60,017 nt of DNA from Candidatus Magnetobacterium casense (GCF_000714715.1 NZ_JMFO01000021.1:1-60017), one strand, 5' to 3'. Counted from the first letter of the stretch, positions 14,930 through 24,930 are shown. Notes: generated from the sequence alone by a model not told the origin. Program-made: numbers and translations.

Positions 14930-17900
14930 AAGGAGGGCGGCTCCGCTATTACAGCGACGTCACCGCACCTCCCAGACCTCCCCTCTACTGAGTCCACCAA
15001 TCAAGCTCAAGTGCTTTCGTGACAAAGCCGCCACCGGTTATATTGGCGCCGTCCATGAGCCAGATATAGACGTCGCCGTTATTGGTGTCTTGCAAGAGAA
15101 CGTCGGACCTGGCATCGCCGTTGAAGTCTCCCGTTGTCAGGATTTGCCAGTTACCCGATAGGCCACGTGTTACGTAATTACCACCTATCGTCAGACCATC
15201 CATCAGCCACATGACAACGTCGCCTGATGCCGTCTCTTGCCACAGCACATCGACATCACCATCGCCGTCAAAGTCGCCAATTGCCTTTATTTGCCAATTA
15301 CCCGGAATGTCCTTAGCGACAAAACCACTACCGGTTATATTGCTGCCATCCATGAGCCAAACGTAGACGTCACCATTAGCGGCCTGCCAGATCATGTCGC
15401 TCTTGCCGTCTCTGTTGATGTCTCCCACTGCCTTGAGCGTCCAATCCGAGGGGATACCCTTTACGACATAGTCGCCACTTTTTATACTAACACCATCCAT
15501 AAGCCACACCGCCACGTTGCCGTTATTGGTGCCCTGCCACAGGACGTCTGTCTTGCCGTCGCCATTTAAGTCTCCCACTGCCTTGAGCGTCCAATCCAAG
15601 GGGATACCCTTTACGACATAGTCGCCGCTTTTTATACTGGCACCATCCATGAGCCACACCGCCACGTCACCGTTATTGGCGCTCTGCCAGAGGACATCGC
15701 TCCTGCCGTCGCCATTAAAGTCGCCGATGGCCTTGATTTGCCAATCCAGGGGTACATTCCTGATGACATAGTTGCCCTGGGATATACTCAATCCGTTCAT
15801 CAACCAGATAACGACGTCGCCCGTCTTTGTGTTGTACCACAGGATGTCGCCTTTACCATCGCCGTCAAAGTCCTTTCTGACATGCGAAAAGACCGTGTTA
15901 TTGCCGGCACTCTTATCAAACCTGGCGGTGACATTCCTTGCTGCGGACATAGTCACCGTACACGTTGAACTTGTCCCCGTGCAGTCATTGTTCCAGCCGG
16001 AAAAGGTTGAGCCGGAGTCTGCCGTTGCTGTAAGGGTCACCTGGGTGGACGCCGATTGCGTATAGTCGGCCATGCACGTGCCGCCGCAGTTTATCTTGCC
16101 GTCTGAGCTTGTCACAGTGCCGGTCCCTGTGCCCAACTTCGATATGGCCAGATCGACTGAGTCACTAACCTGCCCCTCCTGCGTCACCGTAAACGTCTTC
16201 CCTGCTATGGTCATCGTGCCAGTGCGTTGGCTCGTGGACGTGTTTACCGCCACGGTATACGCTACGGTGCCATTTCCATTGCCGGAACTGCCGGAGGTGA
16301 TTGTTATCCAACTATCATTGCTTGTCGCCGTCCATGAGCAAGCGGTGTTTGCCATCACGCCTACGCTGCTGCTGCCACCGGAAGAGGTGAAGGTCTTGTT
16401 CGTTAGGGTAAGCGTATAGTTCGTACATGTCGGAGCGCCCTCCTGTGTTACCGTAAAGGTCTGTCCGGCTATGGTCATTGTGCCGGAGCGTTGGCTCGTG
16501 GAACTGTTTATCGCCACGGTATATGCTACGGTGCCATTGCCATTGCCGGAGCTGCCGGATATGATTGTTATCCCACTGACGTTGCTTACCGCCGTCCATG
16601 AACAACCGGTGTTTGCCGTTACACTTACGTTGCCATTGCCACCGGAAGAGGTGCCGGAAGAGGTGAAGGTCTTGCTCGTTGGGGTGAGCGTATAACTTGT
16701 ACATATCAGTGTATCAAACGTCGCCGTCACATTCTTTGCCTCAGACATCGTCACCTTGCAGACGGAACTCATCCCGTATTCGGTGCTGCAGTTGCTGCTC
16801 CAGCCGACAAAGATTGAGCCGGAGTCTGCCACTGCGGTCAGGGTTACCTGGGTGTTGGGGTCAATATTAGCAGTACACTTTGTGCCACAACTAATACCAC
16901 CGAAATTGCTTGTAACTGTACCACCGCCTGTACCGTTTTTGGTTACGTTGAGGGCGTATTGCACTGCATATGAAGTACTGGCTGTCATGATAATACCTTT
17001 TGCCGAAATAGAGGTTATCGAAACACCGGAACTGCTCCCGTTATAGAGCTTGCTGTTTGCCGGGCTTGACGTATCGGTGAACGTTTTTGCGTTGCCGGCG
17101 TACCACAGGTCGGTTGGGGAACCATAACCCTCCTCAGTGCCATCGGCCTCAACGAGGTCAACCTTGCGGTGAGTGTCTGTTTCGTTGTTCTCAACGTTAT
17201 CATCTATGTGAAATATAGCCAAACCTCCAGAGTCTTTTCCTAAGCAGTCCTCTAAGCCTATGTCGTAACCTTGTGGTTGTCTGTTTTCAACCAGGAAGTA
17301 TTCGTTTGCAAGACTGGAGGCGGCCTTATACACCGTGTTAGAGGCGGTGGCTGACGAGTCCCCAATGGCGGTAAAAGCAAGGTTTCCCGGTGCAATATAG
17401 GCGTCTATCCAACCAAAGGTTGATCTGACCCATGCGCTGGGCAATACCGGTGCTGTACCAATATAAGCATCCGTAGAGGCCTTCGTCCACATCCCGGTAG
17501 ACATTACACAAAAACAACCAATGCCGTCTGAAGAGTAATCTCGATCATAGAGGTCTGGCAGTACAAAGATCAAGTGTCCCATCTCATGTACCATGATACC
17601 CAGAGGGGCTCTGTGCTTGTCGCTTACAGTGTTCTGGTGTACCTCGCCAAGCATCACATATCCCCCTGCTTCGTTATGGTAATCGCCAACGTAAACACCA
17701 TCTACATATGGTGTTGTTGTCCCCCCCAGACCCCCTTTATGTGCACGTACGCTTGGTATATAGTTGGCGCTGTAGACAGCTTCATACCCTGCTACTATGA
17801 CGACTACGGCAAGTTCGTATCCATCAACGTAGCCGTCATGATTGGTATCATATGGGGCAAAGTCTACATACGGGTCCGCTGCCAGGATGGCGTCGCGTGC

Positions 17901-18646
17901 AATGTCAAGGTATTGAAGCCCTCCGGTTACACCCGTATTGGGGTGGTTATAGTTCAACGTTAACCATCCCACCACACCATTGTTGGCAGTTCCAAAGGAT
18001 TCATTGGTCGGTGATAACGTTACCTTACCGTTAGACGCCTTGTAATAATAGTCTTTCACCCTGTTTGTCAGGTCATATGCAAACTCACTCTCGGTGTAAG
18101 TACCCTTTATATCATTAAACTGCACCAGGATAAAGAGTACTTTACCGTTAAACGTCCCATGTGGAGCAGCAGCCATTGCCTCCTGCGTGTTTTTATTACG
18201 CATCATTTCTCTATCATGTAATGGTGAGATGTGTTTGATCAGCCCTTCCGGTTCTTCGTGTGCGCGTATTGAGCTTAACACGGGTTTGTTGTCGGCGTCA
18301 TACCCTGTGACATAGCGCCAATAATTATCGCTGCCCCTGGCAATTGTATACCCACTGACCGTCTCCATCCAAAGTGCCCGCTCATCCCCACGAAGGACTC
18401 CCATAACTATACTGCCATCGGGTTGTTCTAACTCGCTGACACTTAGGATTAGCCGGAGCTGCAAAAGAAAGAGCCGTAATACCAAGCGCAAAGCATAAGA
18501 CTAACAGCATCAGCCATTTTTTCCCATTACGTAATGACATATCCGGCATATTTTTTGGCTTTGTAAACATTGTACACCTCGAAACTTTAAACAATATCTG
18601 CCGCGTTCGTTGTGGCAGTATGTGGCAGGTCAATGACGCCGCCTTG
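14930..18646 (-). repeat. Tandem duplication unit 1 (M6 protease gene with flanks)
   Basis: Nearly identical flanks mark two direct copies of one unit: 14930-18646 and 18653-22090. Each starts with a half GC-rich repeat (aaggagggcggct), contains the protease gene on the minus strand and ends with the same upstream region (cgttcgttgtggcagtatgtg up to gccgccttg). Unit 1 is about 280 bases longer because its gene has one more BACON domain. Confidence 0.85.
14985..18570 (-). pseudogene. Secreted M6-type metalloprotease, copy 1, frameshifted after the signal peptide
   Basis: The mature part is one open frame of about 1,160 residues: M6/immune-inhibitor-A-like protease with HEMGHLIFVLPDLYD (zinc ligands of HExxH plus downstream Asp/Glu), InlB-type repeat, two BACON domains (each ending in TFTVTQEG), a second InlB-type repeat and six to seven WYN..GDVVIWLM/FG-GAP-like repeats. 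The signal peptide (MFTKPKNMPDM..., start 18570) is in another frame: copy 1 has one extra base near 18441-18446 (gacacttagg versus gacaccagg in copy 2). A TTG at 18491 could start the main frame with a fortuitous hydrophobic stretch (MRLVLRLFLLQLRLIL), so expression is not excluded. Compare copy 2 for the intact gene. Confidence 0.85.
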
Positions 18647-18652
18647 TTTAAC

Positions 18653-21600
18653 AAGGAGGGCGGCTTCGCTATCACAGCGACGTCACCGCGCCTCCTCAGA
18701 CCTCCCCTCTACTGAGTCCACCAATCAAGCTCAAGTGCTTTCGTGACAAAGCCGCCACCGGTTATATTGGCGCCGTCCATGAGCCAGATATAGACATCGC
18801 CGTTATTGGTGTCTTGCAAGAGAACGTCGGACTTGGCATCGCCGTTGAAATCTCCCGTTGTCAGGATTTGCCAGTTGCCCGGCAGGCCACGTGTTACGTA
18901 GTTATCAACTATCGTCAGACCATCCATTAGCCACATGGCAACGTCGTTTGATGCCGTCTCCTGCCACAGTACATCGACATCACCATCGCCATCAAAGTCG
19001 CCAATTGCCTTTATTTGCCAATTGTCAGCAATACCATTAGCAGCAAAACCACCACCGGTTATACTGCTGCCATCAATGAGCCAGACGTAGACGTCGCCAT
19101 TAGCGGCCTGCCAGATCATGTCGCTCTTGCCGTCACTGTTGATGTCGGTCACCGCCTTGAGTGTCCAATCCGAGGGCATACCCTTTGCGATATAGTCGCC
19201 GCTTTTTATACTTGTACCATCCATAAGCCACACCGCCACGTCGCCGTTATTGGTGCCCTGCCACAGGACGTCTGTCTTGCCGTCGCCATTAAAGTCTCCC
19301 ACTGCCTTGAGCGTCCAATCCGAGGGGATACCCTTTACGATATAGTCGCCGCTTTTTATACTGGCACTATCCATAAGCCACACCGCCACGTCACCGTTAT
19401 TGGCGCTCTGCCAGAGGACATCGCTCCTGCCGTCGCCATTAAAGTCGCCGATGGCCTTGATTTGCCAATCCAGGGGTACATTCCTGATGACATAGTTGCC
19501 CTGGGATATACTCAATCCGTTCATCAACCAGATAACGACGTCGCCCGTCGTTGTGTTGTACCACAGGATGTCGCCTTTACCATCGCCATCAAAGTCCTTC
19601 CTGACATGCGAAAAGACCGTGTTATTACTATTTTTACCATTTTTATCAAACTTGGCGGTAACATTCCTGGCTGCAGACATCGTTACAGTACACGTTGAAC
19701 TTGTCCCCGTGCAGTCTTTATTCCAGCCGGAGAAGGTTGAGCCGGAGTCCGCCTTTGCCGTCAGGGTCACCTGCGTGGATGCCGATGACGTATAGCCGGC
19801 CGTGCACGTGCCGCCGCAGTTTATCTTGCCGTCTGAGCTTGTCACAGTGCCGGTCCCTGTGCCCAACTTCGATATGGCCAGATCGACTGAGTCACTAACC
19901 TGCCCCTCCTGCGTTACCGTAAACGTCTTCCCTGCTATGGTCATCGTGCCAGTGCGTTGGCTCGTGGACGTGTTTGCCACTACGGCATACGTTACGGTGC
20001 CATTGCCGTTGTCGGAGCTGCCGGAGGTGATAGTTATCCAACTGACGTTGCTTACCGCCGTCCATGAGCAATCCGTGTTTACCGCCACGTCTACGCTGCC
20101 GCTGCCACCGGAAGAAGTGAAGGTCATACTCGTTGGGGTAAGCGTATAACTTGTACATGTGGGTGTATCAAACGTCGCCGTCACATTCTTTGCCTCAGAC
20201 ATCGTCACCCTGCAGATGGAACTCATCCCGTATTCGGTGCAGTTGCTGCTCCAGCCGACAAAGATTGAGCCGGAGTCTGCCGTTGCGGTCAGTGTTACCT
20301 GGGTGTTGGCGTCAAAATTAACCGTACACGTCGCACCACAACTAATACCACCAATGTTACTTGTCACTGTACCACTGCCTGTACCGTTTTTGGTTACGTT
20401 GAGGGCGTATTGTATTGTGGTACCTGATGTACTGGCTGTCATGATAATGTCTTTACCCGAAATAGAAGTTATCTCAAAACCGGAACTGCTTCCGTTATAG
20501 AGTTTGCTGTTTGGGCTTGACGTATCGTTAAACGTTGTTGCGTTGCCGGCGTACCACAGGTCGGTTGGGGAACCATAGCCCTCCTCAGTGCCATCTGCCT
20601 CAACTAGATCAACCATGCGATGGGTATCGGTGTCGTTGTTTTCAACTTTATCGTCTATGTGAAATATTGCCAAACCTCCAACGCCGCTTTCTAGCCATCT
20701 CTCTAAGCCTCTGTCGTAACCCTGCATCTGTCTGTTTTCAACCAGAAAGTATTCGTTCGCAAGACTGGAGGCGGCCTTATAAACCGTATTAGAGGCGGTG
20801 GCTGAGGAGGCACCAATGGCGGTAAAGGCAAGGTTTCCTGGTGCAATGTAGGCGTCTATCCAACCAAGGGTTGACCTGACCCATGCGCTGGGTAATACCG
20901 GTGTTGTACCACTGTAAGTATCCGTAGAGGCCCTCCCCCAACTCCCTGAAGCCATTAGACAAAAATAACCAATGCCGTTTGAAGAGTAATCTGTATCGTA
21001 GAGGTCCGGCAGTCCAAAGATCAAGTGTCCCAGCTCATGTACTATGATACCCAGAGTGGCTTTGTGCTTGTCACTTGCAGTTTGCTGGTGTACCTCTCCA
21101 AACTGCGCATATCCCCCTGCCCCGGCATGATAATCGCCAACGTAGACACCATCTACCGTTGGTGGCGATGTCAAAACCCATTGATGTCCCCACACATTTG
21201 GCGTATATTTGCTGCCGTAGGAGGCTTCATACCCTGCTACTATGACAACTACGGCAAGTTCACTTGAATCAACGTAGCCGTCATGATTGGTGTCATATGA
21301 GGCAAAATCAACATATGGGTCTGCTGTTACTATGGCGTCGCTTGTAATTTCCATATTCCTGGAGTCTGTACTTTGACCCGTGTCCGGGTGGTCATAGTTC
21401 AACGTTACCCAACCCACAACACCATTGTTGGCAGATCCAAAGGATTCATTGGCCGGCAATAACGTTACCTTACCGTTAGATGCCTTGTAATAATAGTCTT
21501 TAAGGTCGTTTGCCAGGACACTTGCAAAATCACTCTCAGTGTAAGTACCCTTGATGTCATTAAACTGTACCAGAATAAAGAGTACTTTACCGTTCAACGT

Positions 21601-22090
21601 CCCATGTGGAGCAGCAGCCATTTTCTCCTGCGCGTTTTCATTACGCATCATCTTTCTGCCGCGTAATGGTGAGACGTGCTTGATCAGACCTACCGGTTCT
21701 TCGTGTGCGTGTATTGAGCTTAACACAGGCTTGTTGTCGGCGTCATACCCTGTGACGTAGTACCAATAACCATCGCTACCCCTGCTAATCGTATACCCTC
21801 TGACCGTTTCCACCCTGTTTGACCACTCATCCCCACGAAGGATGACCATAACTATACTGCCATCGGGTTGTTCTAACTCGCTGACACCAGGATTAGCCGG
21901 CGCTGCAACAGAAAGAGCCGGAATACCAAGTGCAAAGCATAAGACAAACAACACCAGCCATTTTTTCCCATTACGTAATGACATATCCGGCATATTTTTT
22001 GGCTTTGTAAACATTGTACACCTCGAAACTTTAAACAATATCTGCCGCGTTCGTTGTGGCAGTATGTGGCAGGTCAATGACGCCGCCTTG
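18653..22090 (-). repeat. Tandem duplication unit 2 (M6 protease gene with flanks)
   Basis: Second copy of the unit described for 14930-18646; the flanking homology ends at gccgccttg (22090), after which the sequence changes to ggtagtgtc. Sequence differences scattered through the copies show the duplication is not recent. Confidence 0.85.
18709..22014 (-). CDS. Secreted M6-type metalloprotease with BACON, InlB and FG-GAP-like repeats, copy 2
   Basis: A 1,101-residue intact secreted protein. Order: signal peptide (hydrophobic WLVLFVLCFALGIPALSVAA, residues ~19-38); M6-type zinc peptidase with HELGHLIFGLPDLYD (His326, His330) and Ca-binding-like DTNHDGYVD; InlB/big-type repeat (GGISCGATC, VGWSSNC); one BACON domain; second InlB repeat (GTGTGTVTSSDGK, FSGWNKDC); C-terminal block of about seven ~47-residue repeats DFNGDGKTDVLWQ-x-n-GDVAVWLMDG-x-n-DWTLKA, predicted beta-propeller or lectin-like. 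Expected to be exported to degrade or bind extracellular protein or polysaccharide. Start ATG 22014 has gaggtg upstream. The gene is inserted between the halves of the nos operon, in opposite orientation. Confidence 0.88.
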   Translation of the reverse strand: MFTKPKNMPDMSLRNGKKWLVLFVLCFALGIPALSVAAPANPGVSELEQPDGSIVMVILRGDEWSNRVETVRGYTISRGSDGYWYYVTGYDADNKPVLSSIHAHEEPVGLIKHVSPLRGRKMMRNENAQEKMAAAPHGTLNGKVLFILVQFNDIKGTYTESDFASVLANDLKDYYYKASNGKVTLLPANESFGSANNGVVGWVTLNYDHPDTGQSTDSRNMEITSDAIVTADPYVDFASYDTNHDGYVDSSELAVVVIVAGYEASYGSKYTPNVWGHQWVLTSPPTVDGVYVGDYHAGAGGYAQFGEVHQQTASDKHKATLGIIVHELGHLIFGLPDLYDTDYSSNGIGYFCLMASGSWGRASTDTYSGTTPVLPSAWVRSTLGWIDAYIAPGNLAFTAIGASSATASNTVYKAASSLANEYFLVENRQMQGYDRGLERWLESGVGGLAIFHIDDKVENNDTDTHRMVDLVEADGTEEGYGSPTDLWYAGNATTFNDTSSPNSKLYNGSSSGFEITSISGKDIIMTASTSGTTIQYALNVTKNGTGSGTVTSNIGGISCGATCTVNFDANTQVTLTATADSGSIFVGWSSNCTEYGMSSICRVTMSEAKNVTATFDTPTCTSYTLTPTSMTFTSSGGSGSVDVAVNTDCSWTAVSNVSWITITSGSSDNGNGTVTYAVVANTSTSQRTGTMTIAGKTFTVTQEGQVSDSVDLAISKLGTGTGTVTSSDGKINCGGTCTAGYTSSASTQVTLTAKADSGSTFSGWNKDCTGTSSTCTVTMSAARNVTAKFDKNGKNSNNTVFSHVRKDFDGDGKGDILWYNTTTGDVVIWLMNGLSISQGNYVIRNVPLDWQIKAIGDFNGDGRSDVLWQSANNGDVAVWLMDSASIKSGDYIVKGIPSDWTLKAVGDFNGDGKTDVLWQGTNNGDVAVWLMDGTSIKSGDYIAKGMPSDWTLKAVTDINSDGKSDMIWQAANGDVYVWLIDGSSITGGGFAANGIADNWQIKAIGDFDGDGDVDVLWQETASNDVAMWLMDGLTIVDNYVTRGLPGNWQILTTGDFNGDAKSDVLLQDTNNGDVYIWLMDGANITGGGFVTKALELDWWTQ

Positions 22091-22162
22091 GTAGTGTCAA
22101 AATAGAATACCTTAATACGCTAACATTGCGCCTGATTATTTATCAAACAAAAAAGGTATCCT

Positions 22163-22376
22163 CCAGGGCAATCGCATTTGAAATTTTGACGCGCTGTCAA
22201 TACTCAACCTTAAGAGATTGTCTGAACTATGATTAAACGGATGAAAGGATTTACAAGATAAGATTTATCGCCATTGATACATCATTATGCTTTTTTTACC
22301 CAATCCTGACAATCCCTTAATCTGTTAAATCGTGGTTCAGACAGTTTTCGTCAAATGCGATTGCCCTGCCCTTGTA
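22163..22376. mobile_element. Nested MITE-like element with two pairs of inverted repeats
   Basis: Outer repeats: cagggcaatcgcatttga (about 22166-22183) and tcaaatgcgattgccctg (about 22355-22372). Inner repeats: tgtctgaactatgattaaac near 22217 and the complementary ttaaatcgtggttcagaca near 22325. No coding capacity. The outer ends match those at 10463-10628. The interval 22091-22541 has no gene apart from this element and the promoter that follows. Confidence 0.6.
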
Positions 22377-22387
22377 ATAAATTTGTG

Positions 22388-22420
22388 TTTACTATGTGCC
22401 ATCTTATAGTGTATACTATA
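22388..22420 (+). promoter_or_regulatory. Duplicated nos-type promoter driving nosR-C-nosD-nosF-nosY
   Basis: TTTACT (22388-22393), 18-base spacer, TATACT (22412-22417) within the dyad tatagtgtatactata (22405-22420). Spacing to the following ATG and the motifs gttaagtc, ggttaatc-gata and atgaaggag match the region upstream of the cytochrome c gene at 10795, so this is a diverged copy of the nos operon promoter. Confidence 0.6.
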
Positions 22421-22541
22421 GCGTTAAGTCATTGGATACCGTAAGGTTATAAAGTGGCGCTTGAATGTAGAAGAGAACACCTTAGGTCTGGTTAATCCGA
22501 TACATAATGAAATATGATAAAAACTTATGAAGGAGTAAGCA

Positions 22542-22586
22542 ATGGGTAATGAATACAAGCTGCCGGAGCGGTTTTTTTTAGAGTAG
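22542..22586 (+). pseudogene. Scar peptide: cytochrome c start fused to nosR-N end
   Basis: A 14-codon frame MGNEYKLPERFFLE-TAG. The first three codons and the ribosome site match the start of the nos cytochrome c (10795); the rest matches the nosR-N C-terminus (EYKVPDRFF at about 14611-14637). Everything between, the rest of the cytochrome, all of nosZ and most of nosR-N, is deleted. The TAG is immediately followed by the ATG of nosR-C (tagatg), so translation of the remnant may still be coupled to nosR-C. Confidence 0.75.
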
Positions 22587-24929
22587 ATGCTGAAAAGTCT
22601 TATAACTGAGTTCTTTGGTGATCTACTTGGAGAAGGGGCAGTGTGGTTAATGATCTGGAAGCATAAACCCTACTACATTGCCGGCTTTGTGCTATTTCTG
22701 GTGGCGATGGTCGTTATCGTCTCTGCCAGGGACGCCCTGGCCAGGAGGACAAGGCTGTTGGGCATTGTGCGCTACGGTTTTCTGTTGACGGCCTTTGTAT
22801 ACGTTGGCCTGGTACTCAAGGCACAGCCCACGACAACCAACCTCGTCATCCCCATTAACAGCGTTGCGGTGGAGCATCAGTTCCCCATTGAGCTATTTAT
22901 GATGGAGCCGTTTATACTTCTGACGTTTCTGTTTATCGGACTGAGCGTGCTGCTGTGGGGCAGGGGGGTGTTTTGTGGCTGGATGTGCCCCTATGGGGCG
23001 ATGGTTGAGCTACTGAGCGGGATTGTCAGGGCGATACGTGAAAAACTGCCGTCGCTGCTGCCCCAAAAACTACATGGAAGGTTGTTGTATGTACGTTACG
23101 TCGTGTTCTTTGCCATCATCGGGGTATCGTTTTACAGCTTCATGTTGTCAGAGTACATGACCGAGATTGAGCCGTTTAAAACGCTCGTGCTAAGGCTTAA
23201 CAGGCAGTGGTATTTTGTGGCATACTTTGTCTTTCTGACGGTTGGGTCGGTGGTGTTTTACCGGTCGTTCTGTCAGTATCTCTGTCCGCTGGGGGCGGGT
23301 ATATCGCTGCCGTTGTTTTTGAGGTGGCTGCCGTTGATAAAGCTCAAGAGGTATGAGTTTTGTTCAACGTGCAAGATATGTTACAAAGACTGCATGGCTG
23401 GCGCTATAACGACCGATGGCGTCATTGACCCGCGCAGTTGTCTCTACTGCCTGGACTGCCAGGTAAACTACTGGGATAACAGGCGCTGTCCTGCCTTGAT
23501 AGCACAAAGAATGAAGAAAGAAAAGGAAAAGAAGGGGGGCGGCTCTGCCCCCCCCTCAGACCCCCTCCGCAAGGGGACCAGTCCCCTTGACCCCGTTATG
23601 GGGTTGTTGATCATTTTGGCGGTTACCTTTGTCTCTCCAGCGTATTCTATGGCTGCGGGGAGGACGTTGATTGTTGGCGAAAAGGGTGGTGGCGCAAAAT
23701 ATACTTCAATAGCGTCTGCCATCAAGGATGCTCGTGACGGCGACACTATAGAAGTTCTGGGGGGAAAATATGAAGAACATCTCAAGATCGACAAGGCCCT
23801 GTACCTCAAGGGGATAGACAATCCAACGATTTTTGCAAAGAACGGGCACCTGGTTATTATCACCAGTCCTCGTGTAACGCTTGAGGGGTTTACTCTGACC
23901 TACGATGGCACGGAACTTGGCACCGACGACACGGCTATTGCTATAGCCCGGTATGCCGATGACGTTGTGATCAAAAACAACACGCTGTTAAACATCATGT
24001 TTGGGATACGAAACCTTGAGGGGATCAATATAAGGATCGAAAACAATACGATAAGCGGCATTGAGAAGTTTGACGAAACCAATCGTGGCAACTGCATGAG
24101 CTTTACGGGCAGTTTCAAGGCCGTCATTACGGGCAACACACTTACCAATTGTCGCGACGCAATGTACCTGGAGGTCTGCCACAACGCCACAGTCACGGAA
24201 AACAAGATATCCAGGTGTCGTTATGCAATTCATACGATGTGGGTGGATGCGGGGGATTTCAGCAGGAATTCGGTATTTGACAACCTCGTCGGCATGGCGA
24301 TCATGTACACGAAAAACTCAAAGATCAACGGCAACACATGCGTTGGCAACAAAACACACGGGGTGTTGTTAAATCAGACAGTACGCAGCGAAATAAATAA
24401 CAACACCGTTGTCAGCAACACAAAGGGGATGTTCCTGTACAACTCCATAGAAAATATGATAACCTCAAACCTGATCATGAACAACAACATGGGGCTGCAC
24501 AACTGGGGCGGCTCAGAGGAAAACGCCATCCACCAGAACTCCTTTATCAGAAACGAGGTACAGGTAAAGTACGTTTCGGCCAGGAACCAACAGTGGGATG
24601 ACAACTACTGGAGCGACTACCTGGGCTGGGACCTCTCCGGTACCGGAAAGGGAGACGTTCCATACGAGTCCAACACGGTGATAGACCACATATTCTGGAG
24701 GTATCCGATGGCAAAGCTCTTGTTTGCAAGCCCTTCGTTGCACTTTTTGAAGATGCTTGAGAAACAGTTTCCAATAATTAACGTACCAAAGGTGATCGAC
24801 AACATGCCCGCAATGCAGCCCTTTCACGCCAATTGGAAGGAGCTTTTGGAGGGCTATGCCAAGTACGTACCGGCAAAGTATTATGGTGATGTCGAAAAAC
24901 TTGTAAACATGCCAGGAGGGGCGTTCTGA
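22587..24929 (+). CDS. nosR-nosD: Fusion protein: NosR C-terminal membrane/iron-sulfur half joined to NosD
   Basis: 780 residues. Residues 1-310 are the NosR membrane half: five to six helices, CGWMCP (C130, C134), CQYLCP (C229, C233) and two 4Fe-4S sites (CSTCKICYKDC 259-269; CLYCLDC 285-291 plus C301). Residues ~340-780 are NosD: an internal signal/transmembrane segment (VMGLLIILAVTFVSPAYSMAA) and a right-handed parallel beta-helix of Asn-rich repeats (TGNTLTNC, NNNTVVSNT). NosD supports CuZ assembly in the periplasm. Between them, residues ~316-337 (GGGSAPPSDPLRKGTSPLDP) are translated from a GC-rich interspersed repeat that replaced the stop and start signals. Topology fits: the NosR half ends in the cytoplasm and the internal helix would export NosD. 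The start ATG 22587 overlaps the scar frame. Confidence 0.88.
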   Translation: MLKSLITEFFGDLLGEGAVWLMIWKHKPYYIAGFVLFLVAMVVIVSARDALARRTRLLGIVRYGFLLTAFVYVGLVLKAQPTTTNLVIPINSVAVEHQFPIELFMMEPFILLTFLFIGLSVLLWGRGVFCGWMCPYGAMVELLSGIVRAIREKLPSLLPQKLHGRLLYVRYVVFFAIIGVSFYSFMLSEYMTEIEPFKTLVLRLNRQWYFVAYFVFLTVGSVVFYRSFCQYLCPLGAGISLPLFLRWLPLIKLKRYEFCSTCKICYKDCMAGAITTDGVIDPRSCLYCLDCQVNYWDNRRCPALIAQRMKKEKEKKGGGSAPPSDPLRKGTSPLDPVMGLLIILAVTFVSPAYSMAAGRTLIVGEKGGGAKYTSIASAIKDARDGDTIEVLGGKYEEHLKIDKALYLKGIDNPTIFAKNGHLVIITSPRVTLEGFTLTYDGTELGTDDTAIAIARYADDVVIKNNTLLNIMFGIRNLEGINIRIENNTISGIEKFDETNRGNCMSFTGSFKAVITGNTLTNCRDAMYLEVCHNATVTENKISRCRYAIHTMWVDAGDFSRNSVFDNLVGMAIMYTKNSKINGNTCVGNKTHGVLLNQTVRSEINNNTVVSNTKGMFLYNSIENMITSNLIMNNNMGLHNWGGSEENAIHQNSFIRNEVQVKYVSARNQQWDDNYWSDYLGWDLSGTGKGDVPYESNTVIDHIFWRYPMAKLLFASPSLHFLKMLEKQFPIINVPKVIDNMPAMQPFHANWKELLEGYAKYVPAKYYGDVEKLVNMPGGAF
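23532..23595 (-). repeat. Interspersed GC-rich repeat inside a coding frame (reverse)
   Basis: ggggggcggctctgccccccc, ctcagaccccctccgcaaggg, accagtccccttgacccc. The only copy in the window lying inside a clearly functional reading frame; it sits exactly at the nosR/nosD border and is open in the coding frame. Confidence 0.9.
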
Positions 24930-24930
24930 T

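Noticed and set aside
15237..21267. Plus-strand frames across the protease genes (several of 60-230 codons)
   Set aside because: They mirror the repeats of the minus-strand genes, occur in both copies, and lack start signals.
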